In this document: positions 1 to 6,259 of the stretch, piece after piece
Layout: each line of letters begins with the position of its first letter
Numbering within the stretch: position 1 is the first letter of the stretch
Source of the DNA: JBLHKW01 sp047618565
Lineage (GTDB): Bacteria; Planctomycetota; UBA1135; GCA-002686595
Length of the DNA stretch: 10,696 nucleotides
Direction of reading: 5' to 3'
Assembly (NCBI GenBank): GCA_047618565.1
Contig: JBLHKW010000166.1
Coordinates: forward strand, 1 to 10,696
The notes under the pieces: model-generated
Told to the model about the DNA's origin: nothing
Database searches by the model: none
Seen by the model: only the letters and a program-made list of their open reading frames with translations
Translations under genes and position numbers: made by a program

Positions 1-216
1 GGCCGCGTCTTTCTTTCAATGGCCGAGAGTCCGAACGGCTCCGCCGCAGCGCGTCGGTCATCGATCACACGGGCGAAGGCATGGTTCGAGAAGTCCCTGG
101 TTGCCTTCGATGAGCGTTCGAAGCTCGGCCCGCTGACAGCCTCCGAGCGCAGGAAGGGCGATCGCTTGCGCGCGGAGCTGAAACAGGCCGAGGCGCTCGA
201 GATGGAATTCGACTGA
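1..216 (+). CDS. C-terminal fragment, probably of a TPR-containing serine/threonine kinase (5' end outside window)
   Basis: The frame is open from base 1 to the TGA at 214-216, so the ATG at 19 need not be the start. The visible 71 residues are hydrophilic, helical and charged, with AKAWFEKSL followed by a LGPLTASERRKGD-type stretch and a final RAELKQAE helix. This layout (LA-E, R, then A-W--KSL, then a L-G-L linker and a last helix) resembles the C-terminal tail of the large TPR-bearing Ser/Thr kinases that accompany TIGR02999-type ECF sigma factors in Planctomycetota and Acidobacteriota. The neighbouring ECF sigma gene supports that reading, although here the two genes are tail to tail rather than in one operon. 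The ATG at 19 falls inside the pattern, which argues it is internal. No kinase motif is visible in the window, so the assignment rests on tail resemblance and context. The alternative is a 65-residue free-standing protein. Confidence 0.5.
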   Translation, partial: GRVFLSMAESPNGSAAARRSSITRAKAWFEKSLVAFDERSKLGPLTASERRKGDRLRAELKQAEALEMEFD

Positions 217-219
217 CCG

Positions 220-243
220 CCCGCGCGTTAGCCCGCGCGCGGG
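220..243. terminator. GC hairpin between convergent genes, possible bidirectional terminator
   Basis: CCCGCGCG (220-227) pairs exactly with CGCGCGGG (236-243), an 8-bp stem with an 8-nt loop. It sits between the end of the left frame (216) and overlaps the stop codon of the sigma gene (228-230). There is no U-tract on either side, so classical intrinsic termination is uncertain. Confidence 0.35.
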
Positions 244-800
244 AGCTGCTCCCGCAACCACATACGGGCCACGCGCCAGCCGCGCTCGACGCTGGTGGTG
301 GACACCTCGAGCGCGCGCGCCGTTTCCTCGATCGTCAACCCGGCAAAGAAGCGTAGCTCCACGATGCGCGACAGGGCCGGGTCCATCTCGCCCAGCCGAC
401 CCAGGGCCTCATCGAGGCTGATCACGTCGAGCGACTGCTCCTCGAAATGCGCCAGGACCGCTTCCAGCGGAACCGGGCGCTTGCCATCTCCCCGCTTCTG
501 GGCCTTCTTGGCCCGCGCGTGATCCACGAGCACGTGCCGCATGGCCTGAGCCGCCACGCGCACGAAGTGGGCGCGGTCACTCCAGTGCGGTGTTTCCTGA
601 CCACCGAACAGGCGCACGTATGCCTCGTGCACCAGGGCGGTCGGTTGCAGGGTGTGTTCCGAGGGCTGCCGGGCCATGCAGCGCTCGGCGACGGAGCGCA
701 GTTCGTCGTAGAGCAGCGGTAGGAGCTTCTCCGCGGCCTGGGAATCGCCCTCGGCGATGCGCCGGAGGAACAGCGTCGCCTGATCAGGATCGAGCGTCAT
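228..800 (-). CDS. ECF-family RNA polymerase sigma factor (TIGR02999 / Sigma70_ECF type)
   Basis: A 190-residue alternative sigma factor that would direct RNA polymerase to a restricted set of promoters. Region sigma2 spans about residues 25-100 (LYDELRSVAER, LVHEAYVRLF, VLVDHARAK) and region sigma4 about 128-186 (SRIVELRFFAGLTIEETA followed by an SVERGWRVARMWLREQL recognition helix). The LQPTALVHEAYVRL and FF-G--EETA signatures are those of the TIGR02999 group, which is usually paired with Ser/Thr kinases rather than with a membrane anti-sigma factor; none is encoded next to it. The start at 800 (MTLDPDQ) is chosen because residues before it in the longer frame are unlike sigma factors. No Shine-Dalgarno site is present; a GACAAT hexamer lies 8 nt upstream of the ATG. 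The gene diverges from the secreted FG-GAP protein across 151 bp, making that gene a candidate target, which is inference only. Confidence 0.9.
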   Translation of the reverse strand: MTLDPDQATLFLRRIAEGDSQAAEKLLPLLYDELRSVAERCMARQPSEHTLQPTALVHEAYVRLFGGQETPHWSDRAHFVRVAAQAMRHVLVDHARAKKAQKRGDGKRPVPLEAVLAHFEEQSLDVISLDEALGRLGEMDPALSRIVELRFFAGLTIEETARALEVSTTSVERGWRVARMWLREQLPRAG

Positions 801-814
801 GGGTGTGCATTGTC

Positions 815-827
815 GCCCCTGAGGGGC
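815..827. promoter_or_regulatory. Small palindrome in the sigma factor upstream region
   Basis: GCCCCT-G-AGGGGC is a perfect 6-bp dyad around one base. It abuts the GACAAT hexamer (809-814, minus strand) that could be the -10 element of the sigma gene and lies in the divergent promoter region shared with the secreted protein. It could be an operator or simply a GC hairpin; nothing else supports a regulator. Confidence 0.2.
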
Positions 828-951
828 CTTCGTGGGGTTCGTGAATCTTTTTTGGAGGAGTCCAGGCGCGCTTCCCGTTCCAGGGTGCGGAACCCATCCG
901 ATCTTCACTCCGCGGGCCACCCAGGTGGCCCTTCAGCCAGGACCCTGTCTC

Positions 952-3612
952 ATGAGCATCATCCTCACCACCCTAGCGCTGGGCGCCTCCCTGACCGGGG
1001 CATCCACCTTCACCAACTCCACATCCGTCCCCTCCCCGAACGATCTCAGGGCCCCCTCGGCCTTCTTCTGGGGCGATTTCGACGGCGACGGCCTGGCCGA
1101 CGCCTACGTCGTGGGCGACGGCCCGGCCCGCCTGCTGCGCAACCTCGGCGACGGCCGGTTCACGGACGTGACCGACCGCACGGGCTTGACCCTCGCCGGC
1201 GCCGGCACCCGCGCCCACATGGCCGCCTGGGCCGACTACGACGGTGACGGCCGCCTCGACCTGTACCTGCCCGCACGGGCCGGCGCCAGCCACCTGTTGC
1301 GTCAGGCAGCGGACGGGACCTTCGAGGTCGCGACCGAGTATTCCGGGCTGCCCGCGGGCCTGAATCCCTCGAGTGCCCAGTGGCTCGACTACGACGGGGA
1401 CGGCCAGCCGGACCTGCGCGTCGTGTTCGAGGGCATCGAACGACTCTTCCATAACGTCGGCGCCGGTCTGCTCGAGGAGATCGACCTCGGTGTGGAGCCG
1501 CGCCCGTTCCTCTTCCGCGAGATCAGTGCCGGTGTCGCGCCTATCGATCGAGCTGAGACGCCGGATGCGACCGCTGCCGCGAAGCTCGGCGCCTCAGGCA
1601 CGGGCCTGCCGACGAACTCCGCCGCCACCTCCGCGGCCGGGCCCGAACCGGATCAGTTCTGCGCCCCCGCGCTCAGGGACGTCATGACAGGCGACTGCCT
1701 GACGGCTTCGTCCATTCCCACGGCCGGGATGCTCTATCCGCTCGGGAACGAGTTCTTCATCGACGGCGGCGGCTTCATCGGGTTGTCGACCATGACGCCG
1801 GGCGCCAAGCTCGATGTCGTCGGCGGGGACATCCGCACCGACGGCCAGCTCGTCTCGACTGCCGGCAGCGGCGCCCCGCTCTCGGTCGCCTCGAGCGATC
1901 TCGTCTCGAACCTCAACGCGGACCAGCTCGATGGCTTCGATGCAGCCGCCTTCAGCATGCTCGGCAATTCGATCGGCACTGCCGAGATCGAGAACAGTGC
2001 CGTCGACGGCAACAAGCTGGCTGCAAACGCGGTCCAGAGCATCCACATCTTTCCGAACACCATCAACTCCCTGGACATCGCCTCCGGTGGCGTCCTTTCC
2101 GATGAAATCGGTGACTCGACGATCCTGAACGTGGACGTCAACCCGCTGGCAGCTATCGCCGGTACGAAGATCTCCCCGAGCTTCGGGACCCAGACCGTGC
2201 TGTCTTCGGGGACCACAGTTCTCCCGGCGGCCAAGGGTGTCAGTGTCAACGGACCGACGACCGGTTTCCTCGGCGTCCAGGGCACGAACGACTTCGACGG
2301 CGTCGCGGCAGCAGACTGGAGCGGTCAGGAGATCGGCGTCGCCGGCATCTCCACCGGGGCCAGCAACACCGACAACTACGGCGTCGTGGGCCTGTCCAAT
2401 CACGCCGGTGTTCGCGGCCAGGGTGACGCATTCGGCGTTCAGGGCCTGACCACCGTGGACACCGCAATCGGTGTCTTCGGGCAGAACACGTCGACGAACG
2501 GGCTTTCGTACGGTGTCATGGGAGAACTGCCCACAGGCAGCTCAACGGGAACTGCCGTGTACGGCGTGGCGCCCTTTTACGGCGTCGCCGGCCACGCGGT
2601 CGACAACGGCGTCGCGGTCCTGGGCACGACGACCAACTCGGGCGTCGGCGTCTACGGGCGCGGGCGTGACGGCGTGCTCGGTGACTCGCAGGTGACCAGC
2701 GGAAACAGCACTGGCGTCTTTGGTGTCAGCCAATCGACGAGCGGCGAGGGCGTTCACGGCAGCGCCAACGCGGCAACCGGGACAGCGATCGGTGTCTGTG
2801 GCGACTCGAACTCGAGTGGTGGACGCGGTGTCTACGGCTATACGTCATCCACCACCGGCGTCACCTACGGCGTCTTGGGCCAGGCACAGAGCACATCGGG
2901 TCGCGGCGTGCGCGGGGAAGCGCTCGCCACCACCGGCACCAACTACGGCGTTCAGGGCCGAACCCACTCGCCGAACGGCTGGGGCATCATCTCCTACGGC
3001 TCGTCCGGAACCACCGGCCAGAAGAGCTTCATCCAACCCCACCCGACCGATCCCACCAAGGAGATCCACTTCTTCTCACTGGAAGGCAACGAGTCGGGCA
3101 CCTACTTCCGCGGCAACGACCACATCGTGCGCGGCCGCGCCGTGATCGAGGTCCCGGAGGAGTTCCGCCTGGTGAGCATCGAGGACGGCATGACCGTGCA
3201 GTTGACCCCCATCGGCGCCCCGGCACTGCTCTGGATCGAATCGCGCAATCTGAACCAGATCATCGTGCGCTCGAGCCAGGACGTCGAGTTCGACTACACC
3301 GTCAACGGCGTTCGCCGCGGCTTCGAGCAGGTGACGGTCATGACCGAGAACCACTCCTTCGTGCCCGAGTCGATCGACCTGCCCTTCGGAACCGAGTACC
3401 CGGATTCCTACCGCGACATCATGGTCCAGAGCGGCATCCTGAACCCGGACTACACGCCGAACGAGGCGACCGCTGCCCAGATGGGCTGGCAATTGACGGT
3501 GCCCGAGGGTCCGCGCCAGCGCGCCGAAGAAATCCCGGCCCTGACGCGTATCCGGCAGCAGAACGTGCCGAGTGGCCCGCCCGTGGAAATCGGTCGGATT
3601 GAAATGGACTGA
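952..3612 (+). CDS. Secreted FG-GAP/VCBS protein with GVxG-repeat region and conserved C-terminal domain
   Basis: An 886-residue protein predicted to be exported. The start at 952 puts a short signal peptide at the N-terminus (MSIILTTLALGASLTGAS) with an AGGA motif 9 nt upstream; earlier in-frame GTG codons would bury it. Residues 40-155 contain three DxDxDG calcium loops (DFDGDGLAD at 42, DYDGDGRLD at 95, DYDGDGQPD at 146), the second half of FG-GAP/VCBS blades, with a GDGRFTDVTDRTGL linker typical of that family; three blades are too few for a closed seven-blade propeller. Residues 280-405 (NADQLDGFD, SAVDGNKLAANAV) recall fibre-type proteins. Residues 440-680 are a low-complexity run of YGV-G/GV-G motifs, probably a beta-helix or fibre. 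Residues 690-795 (EGNESGTYFRG, EVPEEFRLV, VNGVRR) form a compact domain I recognise as recurring at the end of such proteins. No sorting or anchoring motif is seen at the C-terminus. A surface, adhesive or matrix role is inference; no enzyme motif is visible. Confidence 0.85.
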   Translation: MSIILTTLALGASLTGASTFTNSTSVPSPNDLRAPSAFFWGDFDGDGLADAYVVGDGPARLLRNLGDGRFTDVTDRTGLTLAGAGTRAHMAAWADYDGDGRLDLYLPARAGASHLLRQAADGTFEVATEYSGLPAGLNPSSAQWLDYDGDGQPDLRVVFEGIERLFHNVGAGLLEEIDLGVEPRPFLFREISAGVAPIDRAETPDATAAAKLGASGTGLPTNSAATSAAGPEPDQFCAPALRDVMTGDCLTASSIPTAGMLYPLGNEFFIDGGGFIGLSTMTPGAKLDVVGGDIRTDGQLVSTAGSGAPLSVASSDLVSNLNADQLDGFDAAAFSMLGNSIGTAEIENSAVDGNKLAANAVQSIHIFPNTINSLDIASGGVLSDEIGDSTILNVDVNPLAAIAGTKISPSFGTQTVLSSGTTVLPAAKGVSVNGPTTGFLGVQGTNDFDGVAAADWSGQEIGVAGISTGASNTDNYGVVGLSNHAGVRGQGDAFGVQGLTTVDTAIGVFGQNTSTNGLSYGVMGELPTGSSTGTAVYGVAPFYGVAGHAVDNGVAVLGTTTNSGVGVYGRGRDGVLGDSQVTSGNSTGVFGVSQSTSGEGVHGSANAATGTAIGVCGDSNSSGGRGVYGYTSSTTGVTYGVLGQAQSTSGRGVRGEALATTGTNYGVQGRTHSPNGWGIISYGSSGTTGQKSFIQPHPTDPTKEIHFFSLEGNESGTYFRGNDHIVRGRAVIEVPEEFRLVSIEDGMTVQLTPIGAPALLWIESRNLNQIIVRSSQDVEFDYTVNGVRRGFEQVTVMTENHSFVPESIDLPFGTEYPDSYRDIMVQSGILNPDYTPNEATAAQMGWQLTVPEGPRQRAEEIPALTRIRQQNVPSGPPVEIGRIEMD

Positions 3613-3626
3613 TCGAAGTCACACGT

Positions 3627-3655
3627 GCGCCCGGCTCGTACCTCGAGTCGGGCGC
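3627..3655 (+). terminator. Terminator-like hairpin after the secreted protein gene
   Basis: GCGCCCGGCTCG (3627-3638) pairs with CGAGTCGGGCGC (3644-3655) as a 12-bp stem with one G-T wobble and a 5-nt loop (TACCT), 15 nt after the stop codon. It is followed by GTCGTTCGTTC, T-enriched but not a true T-run. Position and stem strength favour a terminator for the plus-strand gene. Confidence 0.6.
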
Positions 3656-3720
3656 GTCGTTCGTTCGGGGTGCCCCTCACGCGATACGGGAACGGAGCCG
3701 AGGCAATGGGTAGTGCATTG

Positions 3721-3942
3721 CTACGCCTCCGTGCCCCAACCCACGTTGAGCAGCACCGCCGCGACCACGAGCAGAAGGACCCGCCCAAACAAGACCCAAC
3801 CATCGAAGCGCTTGTCGAGGCGATCGGCGCCCCAGTCCCAGTTGAGCCTACGCCGGATTCCAATCTTGAACCGAATCCTCCGTGGCACGAGCGGAATCAG
3901 GATCAGCGAGAGAACTGCAAGCGCGAGTAGAACGCGAGACAT
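3721..3942 (-). CDS. Small two-helix membrane protein, function unknown
   Basis: A 73-residue frame starting MSRVLLALAVLSLILIPLVP, followed by a basic loop (RRIRFKIGIRRR), a middle segment NWDWGADRLDKRFDGW, and a second hydrophobic helix (VLFGRVLLLVVAAVLLNVGW). The regular hydrophobic-basic-hydrophobic pattern and the placement of the ATG exactly before the first helix argue that it is real. The same frame is open further upstream, but that extension runs into the 37-bp inverted repeat and reads as non-coding. No Shine-Dalgarno site is seen. I do not recognise the family. It lies downstream of the membrane glycosyltransferase on the same strand, but 296 bp and the inverted repeat separate them, so co-transcription is doubtful. 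Confidence 0.5.
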   Translation of the reverse strand: MSRVLLALAVLSLILIPLVPRRIRFKIGIRRRLNWDWGADRLDKRFDGWVLFGRVLLLVVAAVLLNVGWGTEA

Positions 3943-4067
3943 GGTCCGGTGGGGAGTGGTACATGCGACGAGAGCGCGACCTTCCCCTATCCTGTCGAGA
4001 GGCATCGCCTGGATCCAGCGGCGGGGCGGAATGCACCTAGTTGCCGCCGACCGCATGCGGGCGCGGA

Positions 4068-4173
4068 CGGAGATACGGAGCCCGGGCAATCTCCACCACA
4101 TGGCCGTAGCTGGCTAGCAACCGAATGCAACTCTCTGCCATGTGGTGGAGATTGCCCGGGCTCCGTATCTCCG
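4068..4173. repeat. Perfect 37-bp inverted repeat with 32-nt spacer
   Basis: Bases 4068-4104 are the exact reverse complement of 4137-4173; pairing fails at the next base on both sides. The spacer (4105-4136) contains GCTAGC at 4113-4118. The element lies between the end of the membrane glycosyltransferase and the start of the small membrane protein. Transcribed, it would form a very stable hairpin. No U-tract follows on either strand and no direct target duplication flanks it. It also explains why identical MWWRLPGLRIS peptides appear in open frames on both strands. It could be a terminator or processing signal, a remnant of a palindromic mobile element, or an assembly or inverted-duplication artefact. 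Confidence 0.9.
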
Positions 4174-4238
4174 GCTGGTATTGCCTGCCGTTGAGGCAGA
4201 TACCCGTCGGATTTTGCACTGGCTCGGTACGTTCGCTT

Positions 4239-5870
4239 TTAGAGCTGGATCTTCGGTGGGAAGCGCAGGGCCAGGCGCATGTTCTCGGCCAGGTTGTGTC
4301 GGTTGAAGACCTTGCGCTCGAGCAGTTCGATCGTGTCTCGGTTCGCTGCCATCCAGGCTGGCGCGCTGCCCGAGTCGATGGCGCTCGAGTAGACGCCGCG
4401 ACCGATCTCGGTGGCGGCCATCTGGATCTCGATCAGGTCGACGGCCAGTGCGGGCAGCGCCGGCTTGTGGCCGCGTGTGGCCTCGGGGGTGTCGACCCTG
4501 GCGAGAAAGGCGTCGGTCAGGCCGAGCCCGTGTATGGCGCGCACTTCCGGATGGGCGTAGATCGTGTTGCACCAGGTGAAGTCCGTCCACTCGCCGTAGC
4601 CTTGGGCGCGCAGGGTCGGCGCCAGCGCGAGCATGTCCTCGATCTCGGGCCAGGGCCCCTCGAACGGCTCCTGGTTGCGGAAGAAGGACGGATCGTTCAT
4701 CAGCTCGAGGTCGGGCAGCTGAGCGAACTCCTCGCCCAGGGTCACCGGGTGTCTGGAGAGCAGGGGCGGGTAGCACGAGAAGACGGCGGCCGTCACCGGC
4801 AGCATCACGAGCCAGGCCTGACCGGGTCGGGCAGCCGGTCGGTACTCGAAGAGCGCTCGCTCGAGCAGGCCGCCGAGAGCGCAGACCGTCAGGGTGAAGG
4901 GAAAGGCGAGGTAGTAGTAGTGCATGGACGAACCGCCGCTTGCGATGGTCCAGGTGGCGACGGACGCGGCGATGAGCAGCATGGCGGCGCGCGGGGGAAT
5001 TCCGCGACGGGGCGCGGTGTCCGCTCCCGACCTGCGGCGTGCCAGGCGCCAGGCCAGCAGACCGAACACGCCGAGGACGGGCAAGGCGTGGTAGGGCCCG
5101 GTCGTGTTCAGCAGGTAGCGCAGGCCGGCCTCCAGATGGGTCCCCGATTCCAGTCGCGTACCGGTTTTGAGGTAGAAGGTGTTCGGTAGCAGGTCCGCGT
5201 AGTAATGGATGCGGAAGAGCAACCAGCCTCCGTTGGCGAGTGCGGCGACGGCGAGCAAGAAGCGCGGCGCACGCCCGGTCGACCACCAGACGCACAGACC
5301 CGTGAGCAACCCCGCGAGGGCCAGCTCCGGGCGCACGAGAGGGACGATGGCCACGATCGATGCCAGCAGACGCGAGCGTGGGCGAAGCAGGTAGAGCGCG
5401 GTGGCGGCGGCGCTGACGTGGAGCAGCGCGCCCTCGTTGCCGGCGGTGAAGAACGAGCTGACGGAGTAGTTCGCGGCCAGGTAGGCCAGGGGGAAGTTCA
5501 GGGTGAGCGCGCTGCGGTCCGGACTCAGGGAACGGTTCAGGACGACGAGCAGGTACCAGAACGCCGTGAAACCGACCAGGCCGATGAGCAGCACGATGGT
5601 CGGGAAACCGAGGTGCAGTGCGCGCAGGACGACGAGCAACAGGCAGTGCGCCGGGCTCGAGAAGCCCTCCACGAACTCGCCCGCGTTGTAGGTCAGGCCC
5701 GCGTCCAGGAAGAGCAGGTTGTCGACGTAGCGGAAGTAGACGAAGGAGTCGTCGAACAGCCAGCGATAGCGCACCACCAGGGCCAGGCCGAGGGCCAGCA
5801 GGAACCACTCCAGTGCCACCGGTCGCGGTAGAGCTCGGGACTCGGAAAGCTGCTTGGGCACCGGCGACAT
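4239..5870 (-). CDS. Membrane glycosyltransferase, AftB-like GT-C type
   Basis: A 543-residue polytopic membrane protein with about ten hydrophobic helices between residues 20 and 367 and a soluble C-terminal domain from about 370. After the first helix comes the acidic FDDSFVYFRYVDNLLF motif (D40, D41), then LTYNAGEFVEGFSSPAH; a DD pair in the first outer loop is the usual catalytic site of GT-C enzymes, and the DD-F-YFRY---L----GL-YN-GE-VEG sequence is the pattern shared with mycobacterial AftB-type arabinofuranosyltransferases. LLPNTFYLKTG (227-237) is a second family hallmark. GT-C enzymes take a sugar from a polyprenyl-phosphate carrier and add it to a cell-envelope glycan on the outer face. 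The C-terminal GLGLTDAFLAR (448-458) is also family-like. Donor and acceptor cannot be told; no arabinan pathway genes are nearby. The start at 5870 has no Shine-Dalgarno site; TACAGT lies 7 nt upstream. Confidence 0.8.
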   Translation of the reverse strand: MSPVPKQLSESRALPRPVALEWFLLALGLALVVRYRWLFDDSFVYFRYVDNLLFLDAGLTYNAGEFVEGFSSPAHCLLLVVLRALHLGFPTIVLLIGLVGFTAFWYLLVVLNRSLSPDRSALTLNFPLAYLAANYSVSSFFTAGNEGALLHVSAAATALYLLRPRSRLLASIVAIVPLVRPELALAGLLTGLCVWWSTGRAPRFLLAVAALANGGWLLFRIHYYADLLPNTFYLKTGTRLESGTHLEAGLRYLLNTTGPYHALPVLGVFGLLAWRLARRRSGADTAPRRGIPPRAAMLLIAASVATWTIASGGSSMHYYYLAFPFTLTVCALGGLLERALFEYRPAARPGQAWLVMLPVTAAVFSCYPPLLSRHPVTLGEEFAQLPDLELMNDPSFFRNQEPFEGPWPEIEDMLALAPTLRAQGYGEWTDFTWCNTIYAHPEVRAIHGLGLTDAFLARVDTPEATRGHKPALPALAVDLIEIQMAATEIGRGVYSSAIDSGSAPAWMAANRDTIELLERKVFNRHNLAENMRLALRFPPKIQL

Positions 5871-5948
5871 GCCGCGGACTGTACCGTCGAGACCGGGCCC
5901 GCCCCTTTCCTTGACCGGGCTTTTCCCCCTCTACAGGCCCTGAAATGG

Positions 5949-5981
5949 CCGATTTTGACCGAGCACAGGCATTAAAATCGG
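5949..5981. promoter_or_regulatory. AT-rich 8-bp inverted repeat in the helicase upstream region
   Basis: CCGATTTT (5949-5956) and AAAATCGG (5974-5981) are perfect inverted arms separated by 17 nt. This is the most AT-rich patch of the gap, and it holds TTGACC (5955-5960) and TAAAAT (5973-5978), which resemble -35 and -10 hexamers but are only 12 nt apart, too close for a normal sigma70 promoter. It may be an operator or the promoter region of the helicase leader. Confidence 0.3.
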
Positions 5982-6005
5982 AACTCTCGGGTCGGAAAAG
6001 TTCAT

Positions 6006-6236
6006 CCGTCGCCGATAGACGGTACTCTTGAGCAACCCAAGGCCCGCGCTCCACCACATGGAGCCAGGCCTTGGCGCTTATCACCCGGGGGTCATATTCC
6101 CCCACCTCGGCCGCACATAACGCGGCCGTCGGCGCACAACAGGGTCCCCTATCGGGACCGCGCCGAAACAATTCCGATCGTTCCCGACACTGTTGAGCGG
6201 GTCCCGATCCCGGAGTTTCGACCGCGATTAACGCGG
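6006..6236 (+). promoter_or_regulatory. Chain of seven hairpins in the 5' leader of the DEAD-box helicase
   Basis: Seven consecutive non-overlapping perfect or near-perfect stems precede the helicase: 6006-6022 (CCGTC/GACGG); 6037-6074 (CCAAGGCC/GGCCTTGG with inner GCTCC/GGAGC); 6087-6103 (GGGGG/CCCCC); 6108-6128 (CGGCCGC/GCGGCCG); 6130-6165 (CGGCGC/GCGCCG enclosing GGTCCC/GGGACC); 6176-6209 (GATCG/CGATC enclosing CCCG/CGGG); 6222-6236 (CCGCG/CGCGG). The last ends 23 nt before the proposed start. Long structured leaders are known on some bacterial DEAD-box helicase mRNAs, where they serve cold or self-regulation; that this one does so is inference. A free-standing small RNA is the alternative; I recognise no known family. 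GC-rich DNA makes single stems cheap, but seven in a row in 230 nt is unusual. Confidence 0.45.
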
Positions 6237-6259
6237 CGACCTCGAAAAGAGAACTAGCT

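Noticed and set aside
854..860. GGAGGAG, a strong Shine-Dalgarno-like site
   Set aside because: No ATG, GTG or TTG lies 5-12 nt downstream, and it is 92 nt from the chosen start of the secreted protein.
3572..4117. 181-residue plus-strand frame after the secreted protein
   Set aside because: It begins inside the preceding gene, runs through a terminator hairpin and half of the inverted repeat, and lacks coding character.
6049..6061. 13-nt match (CTCCACCACATGG) to the arm of the 37-bp inverted repeat at 4091-4103
   Set aside because: A single 13-nt match between two sites is near what chance allows in a 10.7-kb GC-rich window, and flanks do not agree.
5945..6120. Two short frames in the helicase leader (ATG 5945, 28 residues; ATG 6058, 20 residues) as leader peptides
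   Set aside because: Neither has a ribosome binding site or a telling residue run, and the second lies across hairpin stems. Possible but unsupported.
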